From Epiperipatus broadwayi (taxonomy: Eukaryota; Onychophora; Udeonychophora; Euonychophora; Peripatidae), in assembly GCA_028023455.1 (NCBI GenBank), contig JAQFVV010013410.1:62001-126000 (forward strand): DNA of 64,000 bases, written 5' to 3'. The position numbers and the translations under genes were made by a program. Below the pieces are notes generated by a model. The model saw only the letters and a program-made list of their open reading frames with translations. It was not told the DNA's origin and searched no databases. Numbering within the stretch: position 1 is the first letter of the stretch; each line of letters starts with the position of its first letter. Shown one piece after another: positions 12,268 through 24,800 of the stretch.

Positions 12268-12455
12268 CCTTAACAATACAATAAATCTTGTCAATATGGA
12301 TTTAAATTTGATTATAAAAATATGAAAATTATTCAAATTGAACATTGTCATAATAAACGTAAAATAAAAGAAGCTATGTTGATTTCAAGAAATCGTCAAA
12401 TGTTAATAAATCGCCAGTCATCAAATGTTAAGGTAACAGAATTGTGGGAAATCTG
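12268..12455 (+). pseudogene. PLE C endonuclease C-terminus (fragment)
   Basis: Open to the stop at 12453-12455. It contains CQYGFKFDYKNMK and then HCHNKRKIKEAM and INRQSSNVKVTELWEI, the conserved end of PLE GIY-YIG proteins. The matching segments in copy A are CKYKFKFDFENVK and INRQSANIK. No start codon or RT is present. Confidence 0.7.
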
Positions 12456-12513
12456 AATTGAACTATGGGTATTGTTAAGGGTTGTCTCATTTTGATTATT
12501 CAAAGTTATATAG

Positions 12514-12544
12514 TTGATAAAGACTATAAAGTGTATAGTCGAAA
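12514..12544 (+). ncRNA. Hammerhead-ribozyme-like core, right arm of PLE C
   Basis: TTGATAA at 12514, a perfect 7-bp stem II (GACTATA, loop AAGTG, TATAGTC), then GAAA at 12541-12544. Spacing from CUGANGA-like box to GAAA fits the hammerhead fold. The cleavage-site side (stem III/UH) is not convincing. Confidence 0.5.
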
Positions 12545-12618
12545 GTACTTCTAAAAGAATATAATTTATATAAATTGTACTGTATTTTGATATATATATA
12601 TATTGATTTGTATATTAC

Positions 12619-13122
12619 ATATATTGTGAAACGAATACAGATATCAAACTTTATTATATATATATATATAAGTTCTTGATACTGGTTAGTTGATCTGCAT
12701 GTCATATTCTTGATTTGAAGTTTAAATCCAGGGTGAAAGAAATATGAAATTTTTTTAGGCTACAGAATTATTACTTTTTTTTTCAGGTGATCATCCATAG
12801 TCAGCTTACCATGTAGTAAATAAATATTTAAATATATTTATATAGAAAATAAAGCAAAAAAATGAAAACATAAATTCTCATCACTATTTCTTCTTTGTCT
12901 TTGAGAGACTTATAATTTTTACCCTAAAATTAACTATTAAGAGGTTTTTTAATATTTATTTTTACCCATCTTAAAATTTTTAACATATGTTCGGTTTTTT
13001 TTATAAACAAAATGTCGTCAAAGCTGAATAAATTATTTTTATTGATATTTAATTTAAAATTTAAAGGCCCATTTTAATAAAAAAATTGCTACTTACATAA
13101 TATGCCTTCCGAAGCATGCTAT
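12619..13122. other. AT-rich unassigned DNA
   Basis: (TA)n near 12655-12672, then unremarkable AT-rich sequence up to the foldback. Confidence 0.5.
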
Positions 13123-14375
13123 CTATTTTTATTTTAAATAATTCATTTTCAGGGGCTTCCAATATTCAGTATAAACAATAGAGATGATTCTAAGTTATCA
13201 TATTCAATATTTACTTGTCTTTTTATTTATTAAAATGGCAAAGAAACACAAAAGTTCAAAGGGTTGTAATTAAAAAAATGTAAATGTAATTGCAGTAAAG
13301 AAAATAAAACATGATTAAGCAAAATATAATAAATGTGGTTATTCATGTTGGCAGACAGATGTGACTTTTCAGGTGAGCACTATTTTGCAATTTTGAAAAT
13401 ATTCCACTGCATCTTGTTCTGTCAATAGAAGATTCCAAAGTTTAATCATACTTTCAAAAATTATAAAGCAAAAATGAGATGTTAAAAATGTAATAATAAT
13501 TTCAGTTAACAAATGTTACAGAAATCACGATAATTTTAACCATGTATTAAATGTTTTCCATGTGTTAATGGTTCATTCACCACATGTTAATGTTCCAACA
13601 TTATTATGTGAATGGAATTTATTAAAAAATGTATTCAATTTTTTTTTAAAATCAACATTCAATTTACATTATATCTGTTAATATTTTTTTTTAATGTTAA
13701 AGAAAATAACTTCGAGAAAAAAAATGTAAACAAATACTAAGACAATGTTTGAGAAAATAATTTCACAGAGAAAAAAATGTAAATAAATACTTTGGTACTG
13801 AAAATAGTTTACTTAAATATACAACACCTATGTATTTCAAATTGAATGTTAATTTTAAAAAGTCAAATACATTTTTAATAAATTCCATTTACAACATAAC
13901 ATTCAAATCTTAACATGTGGTGAACCCTTAACATGTGGAGAACAGTTAACACATGGTTAAAATTATCATGATTTTCATAACATTTTTTAACTAAAATTAT
14001 CATTATTTTATTAACATTCTTTTTTTGCTGTATCATTTGTTGAAGTATGATTAAACTTTGGAATCTTCCATTGACAGAACAAGATGCAGTGGAAATTTTT
14101 CAAAATTATGAGATAGTGCCTGCCATAAAAGTGATGTCTGTCTGCCAATATGAATAAACATATTTGTTATAGTTTGCTTAATCATATTTTATTTCATTTT
14201 CTTTATTGCATTTACCTTAAAAAACTTTTTAATTACATCGTTTGGACTTTGTGTTTCTTTATCATTTTTATAAATAAAACAAAAAGTAAATATTAAATAT
14301 AAGTTAGAGTCAGCCACATTGTTTATGTCATGTGTTGGAAGCCCATGAAAATGAATTATTTAAAATAAAAATGGA
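13123..14375. repeat. Foldback element, ~1.25 kb, with two ~550-bp inverted arms
   Basis: Outer ends ATTTTTATTTTAAATAATTC and its complement GAATTATTTAAAATAAAAAT mark the arms. Inside, AAAGTTTAATCATACTTTC and other long segments recur inverted (for example 13390-13450 against 14040-14105). The centre, about 13680-13830, also contains tandem AAAAAAATGTAAA motifs. No transposase frame is present. It could be a MITE-like foldback or a head-to-head pair of one unknown repeat. Arms have diverged by scattered substitutions. Confidence 0.75.
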
Positions 14376-14554
14376 TATTTATTATACATTTATGAGTAAA
14401 ACCTGCTTAGTCTCAGGAATTATCTAATAGTAATAATTGAGAATTTCTTAACAACAAAAGTTAAATTTTCTCTAACTATTTAATGGATATTATCTCCTCA
14501 CTTCTATTGATTGTTATAATGTCAATCCATAAAAACATTTAAATCATTATATAT

Positions 14555-15730
14555 TGTACCCGGTTTGAATATGAGTGGTTCGAAATATCGGTCTCTTAGG
14601 CAGAGAAGAACATTCTCAGAGAGTATGTATGTCCAAACAATAGCTCTAAAATATATAACTAGTGTTACATTTCCAGGAGATAACTTCTTCTTGACTGTTG
14701 AATTCAACACCAAGTTCAAAGCACTTTTTTGTTTTGTATAAACATGGGCGCCAGCTATTTATCCAGAAGAATAAATAATGCACTTTGAACAATTGTCACT
14801 AATTCAATGCCTATAATCATGACTAACTCAGTTATTTGTAATCAGTAAGAATTTATTCCTTAACTAGAAGCATAAAAGAATTGATAAAAAGATTGGTAAA
14901 AGAATTGACTGACAAAATAAAGCTTATGTTTAAAGACAATTTATTTTAGTTAACATTTATACTCTAACATTGGAAATTCTTCAAGCTGTTATGCTGACAT
15001 TATTTTCACAAGTGGGTATTGCTGTTTTACTGGATTTCAGGATAGAGTCAGCCGCATGTTTCCCATAGTTTTAACACTGCATTCTTGATTGATTTAATCT
15101 CAACTGCACGATCTAGATTATACTCTTAACTCTCTGAACTGAACTGATTGTCCAATAAAAATTGGCTATTTATACATACAACATGTTGTCATTTTAATAT
15201 CCTCCAGCAATATCTTTTGTAGAAATTCCTTTGATAATCCTTTAATTATGTGTTTTTGAGATCGTTTAATTAGTAGCAATGCAAACATGTTGTTTCAATA
15301 TTTTTATTAGTAGCCACCACTGAGTGTTTTTTAATTCTTTAACTTTCATTTATTTATAATATTTAATATGCATATATTATATTTACATTCGCACACATAT
15401 ATATAATTTTATTCTAAAATCAAAACTAGTTTTAAGATTACTTTTTTTTCTTTAATTTAAATAAAGAGATTTATATTTTTAGACTTTTGAATTATATTTC
15501 AACTAATAATAATAATATGATAAACTCTTTAAACTCAAAACTTTTAGTTTGACATTTCTGATTAATTAATTGCAACTTTTATTTTAAAAGACTCTTTAAC
15601 TTTTATGTTTACTAAACAAACTGCAGTAAAACTCTTAAACTTTTAATTTTACATTTTTCTTTTACAAAAGATTTTTATTTTAATAATTTTTTAGATAAAA
15701 TTATTATATACCAACTATGATCTTGGTACA
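14555..15730 (-). mobile_element. Solo LTR of the 5.7-10.75 kb family, diverged
   Basis: Read on the minus strand it starts TGTACC and ends GGTACA like the other two copies. It keeps the promoter block (TATAAATAGCC), the CAGTTCAGTTCAGAGAG initiator region and ATATTGCTGGAGGAT upstream. It is shorter (1176 bp) and more diverged, so it is an older insertion. (AT)n flanks both ends. Confidence 0.7.
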
Positions 15731-15784
15731 ATATATATATATATATATTTATATATTATAACTTGCTTTTAAGCTTCCATTTAT

Positions 15785-15994
15785 TGATCACTAGATGGAG
15801 CTTACCAATAGCAAGTTTTATTTTATAAGTACCAAAAGAGAAAGAATTCAATTGATCTGGAGATAGGGACTTTCTGAAGAATTCAATTGGTCTGGAGATA
15901 GGGACTTTCTGAAAGAGATTTTGAATTTATTTCTCTTTCAGCACTTATAAAATAAAGCTTGTTTAGAGCTATTGGTAAGCTCCATCTAGTGATC
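15785..15994. repeat. Snapback repeat with a 35-bp tandem duplication in its loop
   Basis: GATCACTAGATGGAGCTTAC at 15785 recurs inverted at 15975-15994, and the arms extend inward about 55 bp (ending TCTCTTT). Between them a 35-bp unit starting AGAATTCAATTG is present twice in tandem (15843-15877 and 15878-15912) with one difference. No coding capacity. Confidence 0.8.
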
Positions 15995-16227
15995 ATATAT
16001 ATATTGAAGCAGCCAATCTTTGCCCAATATTGAGCTTCATGGTTCTATCTACTAACCTATATTTAAATCCTCTCTCTCATTCCACTTCTTTAGTGTGTAT
16101 ATATATTTCACGTATATATTTTTGAGATGCATGCCTGAAAATTATTAATTTTAATTTTTCAATAACATTTTTATTATTATTATTATTAATTTTAAGTCTT
16201 TTTTATTAAAATACATAGGTGTGGCTC

Positions 16228-16228
<1 letters not shown>

Positions 16229-16261
<33 letters not shown>

Positions 16262-16267
16262 GATATC

Positions 16268-16301
<34 letters not shown>
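16229..16301. repeat. Two adjacent (TA)n tracts, each closed by short inverted ends
   Basis: CAG(AT)nCTG at about 16227-16262 is followed by CCTG(TA)n ending TTACAGG. Each tract forms its own hairpin. Confidence 0.85.
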
Positions 16302-16303
<2 letters not shown>

Positions 16304-16679
16304 CAGGAGAAAGCATACTAACAAAATATTGATTTTTTAAAAAATATTTTATTATATGTCATTTTAAAACTTTTTTTTTTAAATTGTTTTTTTCTATTAA
16401 ACTGTATATTTTTGTAAAATCCAAGATGAAAAATGCAACTATTAATTGTCCAAAAATAATTAAAGAGGTGGAAACATAATATTGTTTTAATCTTGGGAAA
16501 TTATTTTTAATTAAAGTTTTACATGAAAATCTATTTGTAATCTGGAAATAGATTTGAATATATTTTTGGAATGTTATCTGATGATTGCATCTTCAAAAAC
16601 AATGTTCAAAGAAAATGTATGATCAGAGATTAGATTTTGGGTGAGAAATAAAAAATTAAAGGCATTAAATGTTATCAGA
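16302..16679. other. AT-rich unassigned DNA before PLE B
   Basis: I see no clear coding signal. It may hold decayed upstream PLE sequence, but I cannot support it. Confidence 0.4.
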
Positions 16680-16702
16680 AATATATTACTTTATACAATG
16701 GA

Positions 16703-17156
16703 TATGTTGATGATGTTTTTGTTTGTGGAAAGCCAAATGCTATTAATGAGTTGTTTGATGAATTAAATAATATAAAGAGCTTAAAATGGACTAAAACAGA
16801 TGAAAATTCAAAGAATATTCAATTTTCAGATCTCAAGATAACTAGAAACAAAAATAAACTGGATTACTATATGACTATTAAACCAATAGTAAAAAGAGGA
16901 TATATTCCATATAAATAAAATATACCAATGTCACATAAAGTGGTGGGTTTAAAGTTCTTCTTATTTAGAAATGATAATTTTTGTAAATATAAAACCAAAA
17001 ATATTGAAATTGATTATAATGAGTTGTTAAATGTTGGATATAGTTATGATATGTTTATTATACTATTAAAAATTTTAATTCTAAATATAAAAATAATATT
17101 AACAAGAACTCTTCTGATAAAAAAAAATGGATATCAGTACCATATATTTTGAATCA
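16703..17156 (+). pseudogene. PLE B reverse transcriptase C-terminal part (broken)
   Basis: The frame opens with YVDDVFVCGKPNAINELFDE, an intact PLE YVDD box. It continues with LKWTKTDENSKNIQFSDLKI, which parallels copy A. A TAA near 16915 interrupts the frame, which then resumes as MSHKVVGLKFFLFRND, the RT-to-endonuclease connector (MHKMASFTSFLFQN in copy A). RT motifs before YVDD are missing. Confidence 0.7.
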
Positions 17157-17320
17157 ATAGGCAAGTTTCATTAAGAAAATTTAGCATATATAAGTGATTT
17201 AACCTGCTGAAGAAGCCTTCAGTAGTAACAAAAACAATTAAATTAAATTAATCTAGGCCTAGTACATTCAATGTTTTCTTTCAAATTCATGGCCAAAATA
17301 CGTTATAAACCATTGCTGTA

Positions 17321-17660
17321 ATGTTACTAAATAAAAATGTATGCAAAGGTATATGTGACATTGCATTTTATGCACCACCTACATTAAATAAATTAATAAA
17401 TAACTCAAAAGATAAAATCTTATTGACAAATAAAAATTGTATCACTTATAAATGGATGAGTAGGTGTGACAGTGGATATATAGGTGAGTTGAGAAGCACA
17501 TTGGAAAAAAAAATAAAAGAGCACTTGTTATTTTTAAAAAGGGTTTAAAATACAAAAAAAAAATTATAAAAATAATGATAATTTATCAGCTTCCATTTTT
17601 TATGACCATAATAAATCATGTATATATGGTTTTGATAATGGTTTTGTTCAAATTTAAATG
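17321..17660 (+). pseudogene. PLE B GIY-YIG endonuclease (broken)
   Basis: CDIAFYAPPTLNKLINNSKD matches FYVPNNINKLVNNSKD in copy A. ITYKWMSRCDSGYIGELRST is the GIY-YIG core (ITY for GIY, YIG intact), with the R/E-H helix after it. The frame ends at 17548. FYDHNKSCIYGF continues in another frame near 17597-17632, so an indel in an A-rich run breaks it. Confidence 0.7.
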
Positions 17661-19869
17661 ATGATTATATTGATCACTTCTAGCCTTAAACAGAGTTTAT
17701 AATTATAATAAGGATGACAGTTTTTATTATATGCCAATGAGTATTATGCAATATTTTGGAATTTTATGTCTATGCCCCCAACAAAAAACTAAAGGCAGAT
17801 AAAGGTATTCAGTTGTAAAGGAAATTATTACTCAAATTTTATACGAAAGAATGTGAGATTTGTTTTCACATTCACAAATTCATTCAAGAAAAGCAAGATG
17901 CATATTTAGGGCATAACTTTAACCTTTATTAGAAAATTATTTAATTTGAGATAACTAAGAATTTGTTCAACTTTAATTGAAATCACTTCATCATGAATTA
18001 TGAGCATCAGAGCGGGCTTTACTGGAGCAGAAAGGTAATGGTGCTGACGAATTATGAACTATAAATGAAAAGGAAAGATTATCACGGGTCGGTGGTTTAA
18101 TTAGTATGGCAGCTTGTGTAACACAAGTCTTACTGCCCTTTAAGTAAATGTGAAACATGAGGAAAACCAGGCTGAGATAACTATGAACCTTTGGTGTTCC
18201 AATTATAACATGAGCATGGGAGGAAGTGTTTTCTTCCTCTATAATTAAAATAACAATAATATTACCACCGACAAGCCTAATGGAGCAGAAGATTGCCCTA
18301 CATCAGCAATAAAACCCAATTATAGAATTCTATACATGATGACTTGATCAATTTAATTAAAGTCAAACGAGCTTTTAACTAAACTTATTTTTAAGTATTT
18401 GTAAATCATATTAATTATGCCCCAAACATCGTGCCCTTCCTGAATCTTAATAGCAAGTAACAGAAATTTGAATTAGAATATATTTGATTCCTTAATCGGC
18501 CCTTTTGCAAAAACATTTTAACATTATATATGAATAAATAAATATTGGTGAAATAAGAAAATAGCTAGGGCATAGATTAGAAATGGAGCTAATAATTTAT
18601 TATTAGCCAATTATAAAAATAGTAAACATTTAAGCATTTTTTTCAACTTGATGATTAATAGAACGTATAAATTTAGTTCTAATGGGCGAGAATTACGATT
18701 AGACTTAATATTATATTATTTGCATAAAGCAAATAGAACAAAGGAGCTCATTGAAAGATTATTGGCATATAATTAAAAATAAACAACATTACTAAATCAC
18801 ACAATATATAATATAATAAATGAACTGCCATCGTAAGAAAGAAAAGTTAAAGACTAGAGGTTGAGAGAATTTATATAATTTAGAATAACATAAATAAAAA
18901 GTTGTACACAGAGTATTACATTTATAAATGAGAAGAGCTCTTAAAGGGAGTGTAAAGTAAAGTTTGGAACTGGCCATAAAGTTACGATTTATGATGGAAA
19001 TATATTACCGTTTCTTCCAGGACTTGTTCCTTAGTTTACACATCCGAGTCTATGAAAATGTAGGCACACATTTGATTGATTACTTGAACAGCATTTTATT
19101 TGATTTTGGCAGCATGATTTGTCCAAAAAGGATTTAGCAGCTTCATTGAAGATTTTCAGGGGGACTTCAGGAACAGTAGCCAGATTCCTGACATTTTAGC
19201 CGATCACCATGTTAGAAACACTATTTGAATTCATGATTTTAAGATGCACAGAATTTACTGGCACTTCTCTACAACAAAGATGGCTTCTTCTCTCCAAACT
19301 TTTCAGAGCTATATATACTGTATCCGATGCCTTCAGGCTAGCGCTTCTTCCATTATCAATGTTACAAAATTTACTGGTTGTTTTTAGATATATTCCTTCG
19401 ATAAGGCTTTCAAACTCATTAACTTGAATTCATTTTCTAATTAGAAAATGAGTTCTTAAAATCAGAAAAATGATTTTAATTAGGAAGTCCTTACATTTTA
19501 AATACTTATCTTTTTTTCTAATTAATAAAACTTTAACCATTGTTTTGGAAAGGGAAAATCTGAAAGCTTATAGAAAGAATGTAGCTTTTAATCACTAACA
19601 ATTTTAACAAATTATTTAAAGTAAAATCAAAACATTCCCGATGCAATGAAACTTTCGAACAATTATATATATTTAAATATTTATAAATATATATGCACAA
19701 TCCACACATTTGTAATATATATAAATTCATGAATAATTTTATCATGAATTTATTAATAGAATTGATCAATTTAAACCTGAAAATAGTTAATTTCAGTACA
19801 CATTTATGTAATAGTTTTTCTTTATGGAAATTAGTGTGGATTGAACGTATAAAGCCCCATTGCATCGGA
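17661..19869. other. Unassigned DNA
   Basis: Slightly less AT-biased around 18000-18330 and 19020-19420, but no frame longer than about 75 codons and no recognised domain. It could include old repeats or untranslated host sequence. Confidence 0.4.
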
Positions 19870-19960
19870 AATTTAAGGTTGGTACTAGGGTTTGAAGTGG
19901 GCTTCTAGCGAGATGACATGAAGCTAGAATCGAACTGAGATACGACTGCTTCAATATATG
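19870..19960 (-). repeat. Possible tRNA-SINE remnant (B-box only)
   Basis: On the minus strand AGTTCGATTCT (19926-19936) resembles the Pol III B box GGTTCGANTCC, two mismatches, and is followed by body sequence. No A box is visible on its upstream side, which runs into AT-rich DNA. Confidence 0.3.
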
Positions 19961-19989
19961 TAAAATCCACCATAAACATACACACATTT

Positions 19990-22900
19990 TGAAAACAAAA
20001 TTAAAAGCAATAAATAAAAATAAATGATATAGTTTTCTTTATTTCTCCTTTAGTTCCATAAAAATATATAATTTTAGCAATTTATTTTAAATTATAAAGT
20101 TCGTTATTTATTGCTGTGTTTAAATTTCATATTTATTAATAATTTTAGAAAACGGATTGTAATTTAAGTAAAAGTAAAAATAATTGTATATTCCCTTTTG
20201 TATTTAAAATTTTGAAAGTAATGGTCAGTGAGAGATAATAGATTAATTAAAAGAAAAATTCTCTAAAATTTTTAATTACAAAATGTAAATGTAAAATAAA
20301 CTTGAACAATAGAAATGTAGCTTTCTATATAAATTAAACTTACAAGAATGTATTGATTCTCCTCGGGGCAAATGAGTGGATCCAGAAATAAAATTGAAAA
20401 AAAAGTAAAAAGATAAGATCAAAGAAAGGAGGACATTTTGAAATTTCTCAGAACTTTTAGTAAAACTTAAGCTGTGCTCTCGGTCAGTTGAGAGTCTCCA
20501 GAAATCAAAGTAATTTACCTATCACAGTATGTTCAAGTAGTAAGCACCTGGACTATTCTCACCCCAGAGATGGTCAATTATATGCCATGAACCTTCACAT
20601 ATGCCCTCCACAAAGTCAACCAAGAAGATCTGCTGCCCAAACAATTAGAAAGCTGCTGCTGCCATTAAAATAAATGAATAACTTAAATGCTGAAAAAAAA
20701 CTGCTACTTCTGAAATCACGAACAATTTGCTACTGACTACTGAATATGAAAACTTCATATAAAACAGGTATTTGTACCCAAGCCCTAGAGTACTCTAAAT
20801 AATATCATGCTATAGCTCACTCTCTTTATAACTTGTAAACTATAAATTGTAAAATTATAAATTGTAAAATTATAAATTTAATGAATAATTTATTATATAA
20901 ATTTCATTAATAATCTAGCTTGCCTAATTCTATCTTTCTTGGGTACATATATCTAAATTCTACATTTTTATTATCTAATTATAGCATGCTTATAAGATTT
21001 CAGACCGGACCTCACCAAATTTAAATATAGATTTTAATCAAGATGGTTGCCATCTTGTCCAGCAACCTATTAATATAATATTTCTTTTTTATCCTCACGT
21101 TGGCTGGTCAGCTCAGAAATCTCCATAATTTTCTAAATATAAATCCATGATTGCTTGAAACAGTGGATGCGTATCCTGCGAATCCTCATTAATATTTATT
21201 TCTATAAATTACTTAATATTTTCATATAAATCGACACACATTCAATGCTTCATTTATTGTAATGCAGGGGTATACTACTTAGCAAATGGTTGACATATTA
21301 GTTATTAATACTCACCCAGCTTACCTATTGTTTTATATATTATTAAGTTTTTAAGTAATAATTCCTTAAATCATATTTCTTTAAGAGTCAAAAACATTCT
21401 TTATTAAATGTTGATGATGTAGGCCGAGTTATGAAATATATTTAAATCTTAACAGAATAGTCTGTAGATTATACATGTGTTACGTTTGGAGATGCGTTGA
21501 CATATTATAAGCCTTGGATACTCCATATTCTATAGGATTGAAATTAATCCCAGTCGTCCTACTCAAGCAGACAAATAAATGTTCCCATAGGACTTGACAA
21601 CCATCACACAGCCAGAAAGTAATCGTGGCATGAACCACTTGATCCTGGTTATGCTTATGTGACACCTTATCTCTTTGCACCTATGGCAAATGTCAGCCCA
21701 TTGTTATGAACTCTTTCATGGCTCCTCAGTCTCAATATACTGCCACCCTCACATCACCTTGCTAGACATACCACGTGTTTTGATTATTAACTTTATTACT
21801 CAATATTTAACTCCATCTCTGCATTAGTGACATAACTCACTCTCAAATAAATGTCTGTCCATAGTAATTAATAAATATCTTCTTTAATTAAATAAATATA
21901 TGTCTACAGTTATGATTATTAATTCTACTGTAACTCTTGCAGTGCAAAGATATAAATCCCAAAGGCATGCTTGTGAAATACTTGCTCAAGAATTTAGGTA
22001 GCTAGATTACATTAGCCAAATAGATCTATCTCTTTGTAAAATATAACAGTATCGGAAATACCACTACTGAGGTTTTAAATATAACATTATAGGTTAAATG
22101 ATTTCGTATAAAATATTTTAAATAAATAAATGTATATTTTTGTAAAGTATAACAGTATCAAAATACTGCTACTGAGATTTTACATATGATAAATATTGTT
22201 AATTAGATGATTTAGTATAAAATATTTTAAATAAATAATTTCAAACTATATGTCTGCCATTACGTCTTTATTTATTCGATACCCATACAATATAATGTTT
22301 CATCGATTCTATGAATCTCTTGCATCTCCCTGACCACTGTGCCTAAAGAAATATTTACTAGTGTAGCATCAGATGTGTTGTTTTGTAGATTGTATTGTGG
22401 AACCAATAAAATATGTTTGAACTCAGTACTACGGGTGGCTTCACTACCTAGACGGTGCTGCAGTTCTGTGTGGTGGTCGAATTCTGCACTATGTTAGCGA
22501 ATCACACGAATCTGACCATTACAATATATATATATATCACATCATGCTAGCTACTACTTAGAATAATTAGTTAATAGAACATCATCAATCTGTTGTCAAG
22601 GTAATATTTAAAATATCTGAAGATTGCCTTGATAACATATATATGTTATTCTATTGGTTATCTTTAAGCATTGGCTGTCGTGATAAGATTTTCATATGAT
22701 AACCAATTAGCTATGTGAACTTATCGCGTAATATAATATATATATTGTTAGCATGATAAAAAAAAAAAAAAAAACAAATTCAGCGATATATGCCATTATA
22801 ATCCAAGGCTTGTTAAAGTGAACAGCTGGTTTATTCATTTGCATGATATTGAAGATTCTTTTAAACTACATGCTGTTTTCCTGTTTCTGTGGAAATCATT

Positions 22901-24389
22901 TACGGCAAGGAGTACATTAATTAAAATTGAAAATAAAATACATTTTGATTCACTCTTGGTAATGATGTGGAAAATCTTTACGAAAAAGGTTTAATGGTTT
23001 TTTTTTTATTACTTGTATATACATATAAAACTAATATAATTTCAAGCCATTTAATTTTGACTTCACCATATAATATCACATTAATTTAATTAAGTAATAG
23101 TAATTCGTTATAAATGCTTTTACTATCATAAACATTTTAGATTTAAGTTTTATAAAAAATTCGATTGTAGAACACTATTTGAATTGTTTTAATTCTACAT
23201 CAGCAGCAGGAAATAAATATTTATTTTAATAAAAGTAAAATAATTTAAAATAAAATGTAACTGCAAGCTTTTAAATTAAGAAAAAAATTAAAATTAGAAA
23301 TAATGATTAATATTTATAGCAATATTTCAAAAGTGATATAAACGATTTCATTATTTATTATATCAAATTGTATTAACTTTAAATAAGTATTTTATTTAAT
23401 TTAATTTTCTTACCAATTGTAAAAATTACAAAAAAAGAAAATGTATACTGTATTTAAAAATAAAAATGATCCCAATAAGTCTCAGAGATTCTGATAAATC
23501 ATATGTAAAACGACTCCAGAGATTATTTTAGATAAAATCTAAACTTAGGCAATAATTAAAGATAAAAAAATCTAATAAAGTAATTAGAAAATAAATACTT
23601 AAAAACAACTATTTTTGAATAATAACTCAAACATTGCAAAACAGAAAAATAGTACTGCAAATGAATATAATTTTGATAATAAAAAAAGCCGCAAACAATT
23701 ACATAAACCAAATAGAACTGTGGTAGATAAATACATAAAAGAATATATTAATTAAAACAGGCAAAACTATCCATATAGTAGTGCCACTCAGTGCAAGCTA
23801 GAATAATCAATGAATGCCAGAAGGCTTGTGTGTAAAATAATAACCGTTATGAGCAAGTATAAGAAATGGTAATCATGTGATGTTTAATGGTTTAATATAT
23901 TAATTAGTTATATAATAATTTAATACTTTAAAAAATATATTCCAGTTGCCATTTATAAATCTAGATAATAAAAAAATGTAACTCCAAATGAAAAAAAATC
24001 AGTATGAATAAGAAAGAGTGAATTCATTTATAATTGGAGTTAGTAATTTTTATCTAATTAAACTAATCTAAACCAATATTTATTTTATACTTGGAATTAA
24101 ATGTCAGAGTATCTCAAGATTAAAATTATGAGTTAAAAACTTAAATAACTTTTGTAGAAGAATTTCTTAAGACAGAATACCATTCAATATGTTAACTATT
24201 AGATTAATTATAAAGTGTACTGTCAAAGTAATCAATATATAAAATGAAATATTGAGTTTCACCTTGCACAAAATTGGCTCATTTGATTTGACTGAATTAT
24301 AAAAGTTTTCCAAAAAGTTATCATAACATGCTTATTAAAACAATTTTGAAATTTTACAACAATATAAATAAAGTTAAAAACAATAATAT
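19990..24389. other. Unassigned AT-rich DNA
   Basis: No gene found. 20460-20670 and 21430-21780 are richer in G and C than the surroundings and hold short frames (61 and 66 codons) with no domain I recognise. A (TA)n tract lies near 22525-22537, and an A18 run near 22758-22775. The sequence before 22526 looks like an LTR end, but I could not find a matching start. Confidence 0.4.
23769..23832. repeat. Single-arm copy of the 26139-26253 repeat
   Basis: CCATATAGTAGTGCCACTCA and the following AATCAATGAATGCCAGAAGG match, with changes, one arm of the palindromic repeat at 26139-26253. Confidence 0.6.
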
Positions 24390-24800
24390 GCACAAAACAT
24401 GGATAAACCTTTCTTATTTTCTGAATATTGCAAATAACCTTAAGAACATTTGCACTAATGCATATAGGATTAACTTTAGATCATTGCCTTTTTTAATAAT
24501 TTATTAAATAATACTAAAGACAAGATACCTGTGGAGCAAGCTCCTCAGATGGGCTATAAAATTGCATGCACTAACATTTTCTGCAGGTCTATATATTTGG
24601 TGAATCTTATGCATATTTGTACAATCTAGCAAAACAAAAGATTGAATATAAATTGATCTTTCTTGATAATAAATTCACAATGGGTCACATGTTTTCTCCA
24701 ATATGATGTTAGAACAATTTGCTCTGAAAGGGAAGATAAGAAAAGAAAATACAAAGAAGCTTAGAAAATTGCAAAAAATCCACATTCCAACAACAAAACT
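24390..24800 (+). pseudogene. Decayed PLE endonuclease remnant
   Basis: One frame reads NTKDKIPVEQAPQMGYKIAC and then TNIFCRSIYLVNL, a pattern like PLE GIY-YIG entries (GYKIxC...C...YIGE) but with the YIG box altered to YLV. A second frame further on has REDKKRKYKEA, resembling the RKIxEA tail. Several stops and shifts. It seems to be another PLE family than copies A-C. Confidence 0.4.

Larger units (their letters stand above)
12122..12618 (+). mobile_element. Penelope-like element C: minimal copy between inverted arms
   Basis: Arms of about 150 bp (12122-12280 and 12468-12618) are inverted copies, including TTTTGATTATTCAAAGTTAT and AGACAACCCTTAACAATAC. The ~190-bp centre is only the last ~60 codons of the PLE endonuclease. 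The insertion is therefore a severely 5'-truncated PLE with a terminal repeat at each end in opposite orientation. Each arm has a hammerhead-like core. Confidence 0.7.
16680..17660 (+). mobile_element. Penelope-like element B, 5'-truncated fragment
   Basis: RT end and GIY-YIG endonuclease in the same order as copy A, and of the same family. No inverted terminal repeat was found around it, so the ends are approximate. Confidence 0.65.

Noticed and set aside
17205-17232. CTGAAGAAGCCTTCAGTAGTAAC inside PLE B as a hammerhead core
   Set aside because: It lacks the GAAA box (GTAAC instead), and stem II does not pair properly.
20488-20673. 61-codon frame in a less AT-rich patch
   Set aside because: Could be an old exon or repeat, but there is no domain or splice evidence to support a gene.
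21258-22526. Possible solo LTR (TGTAATGCAGGG to TGACCATTACA, with AATAAA near 22407)
   Set aside because: The right end looks like an LTR end with a poly(A) signal, but the start is arbitrary and no target duplication or second copy was found.
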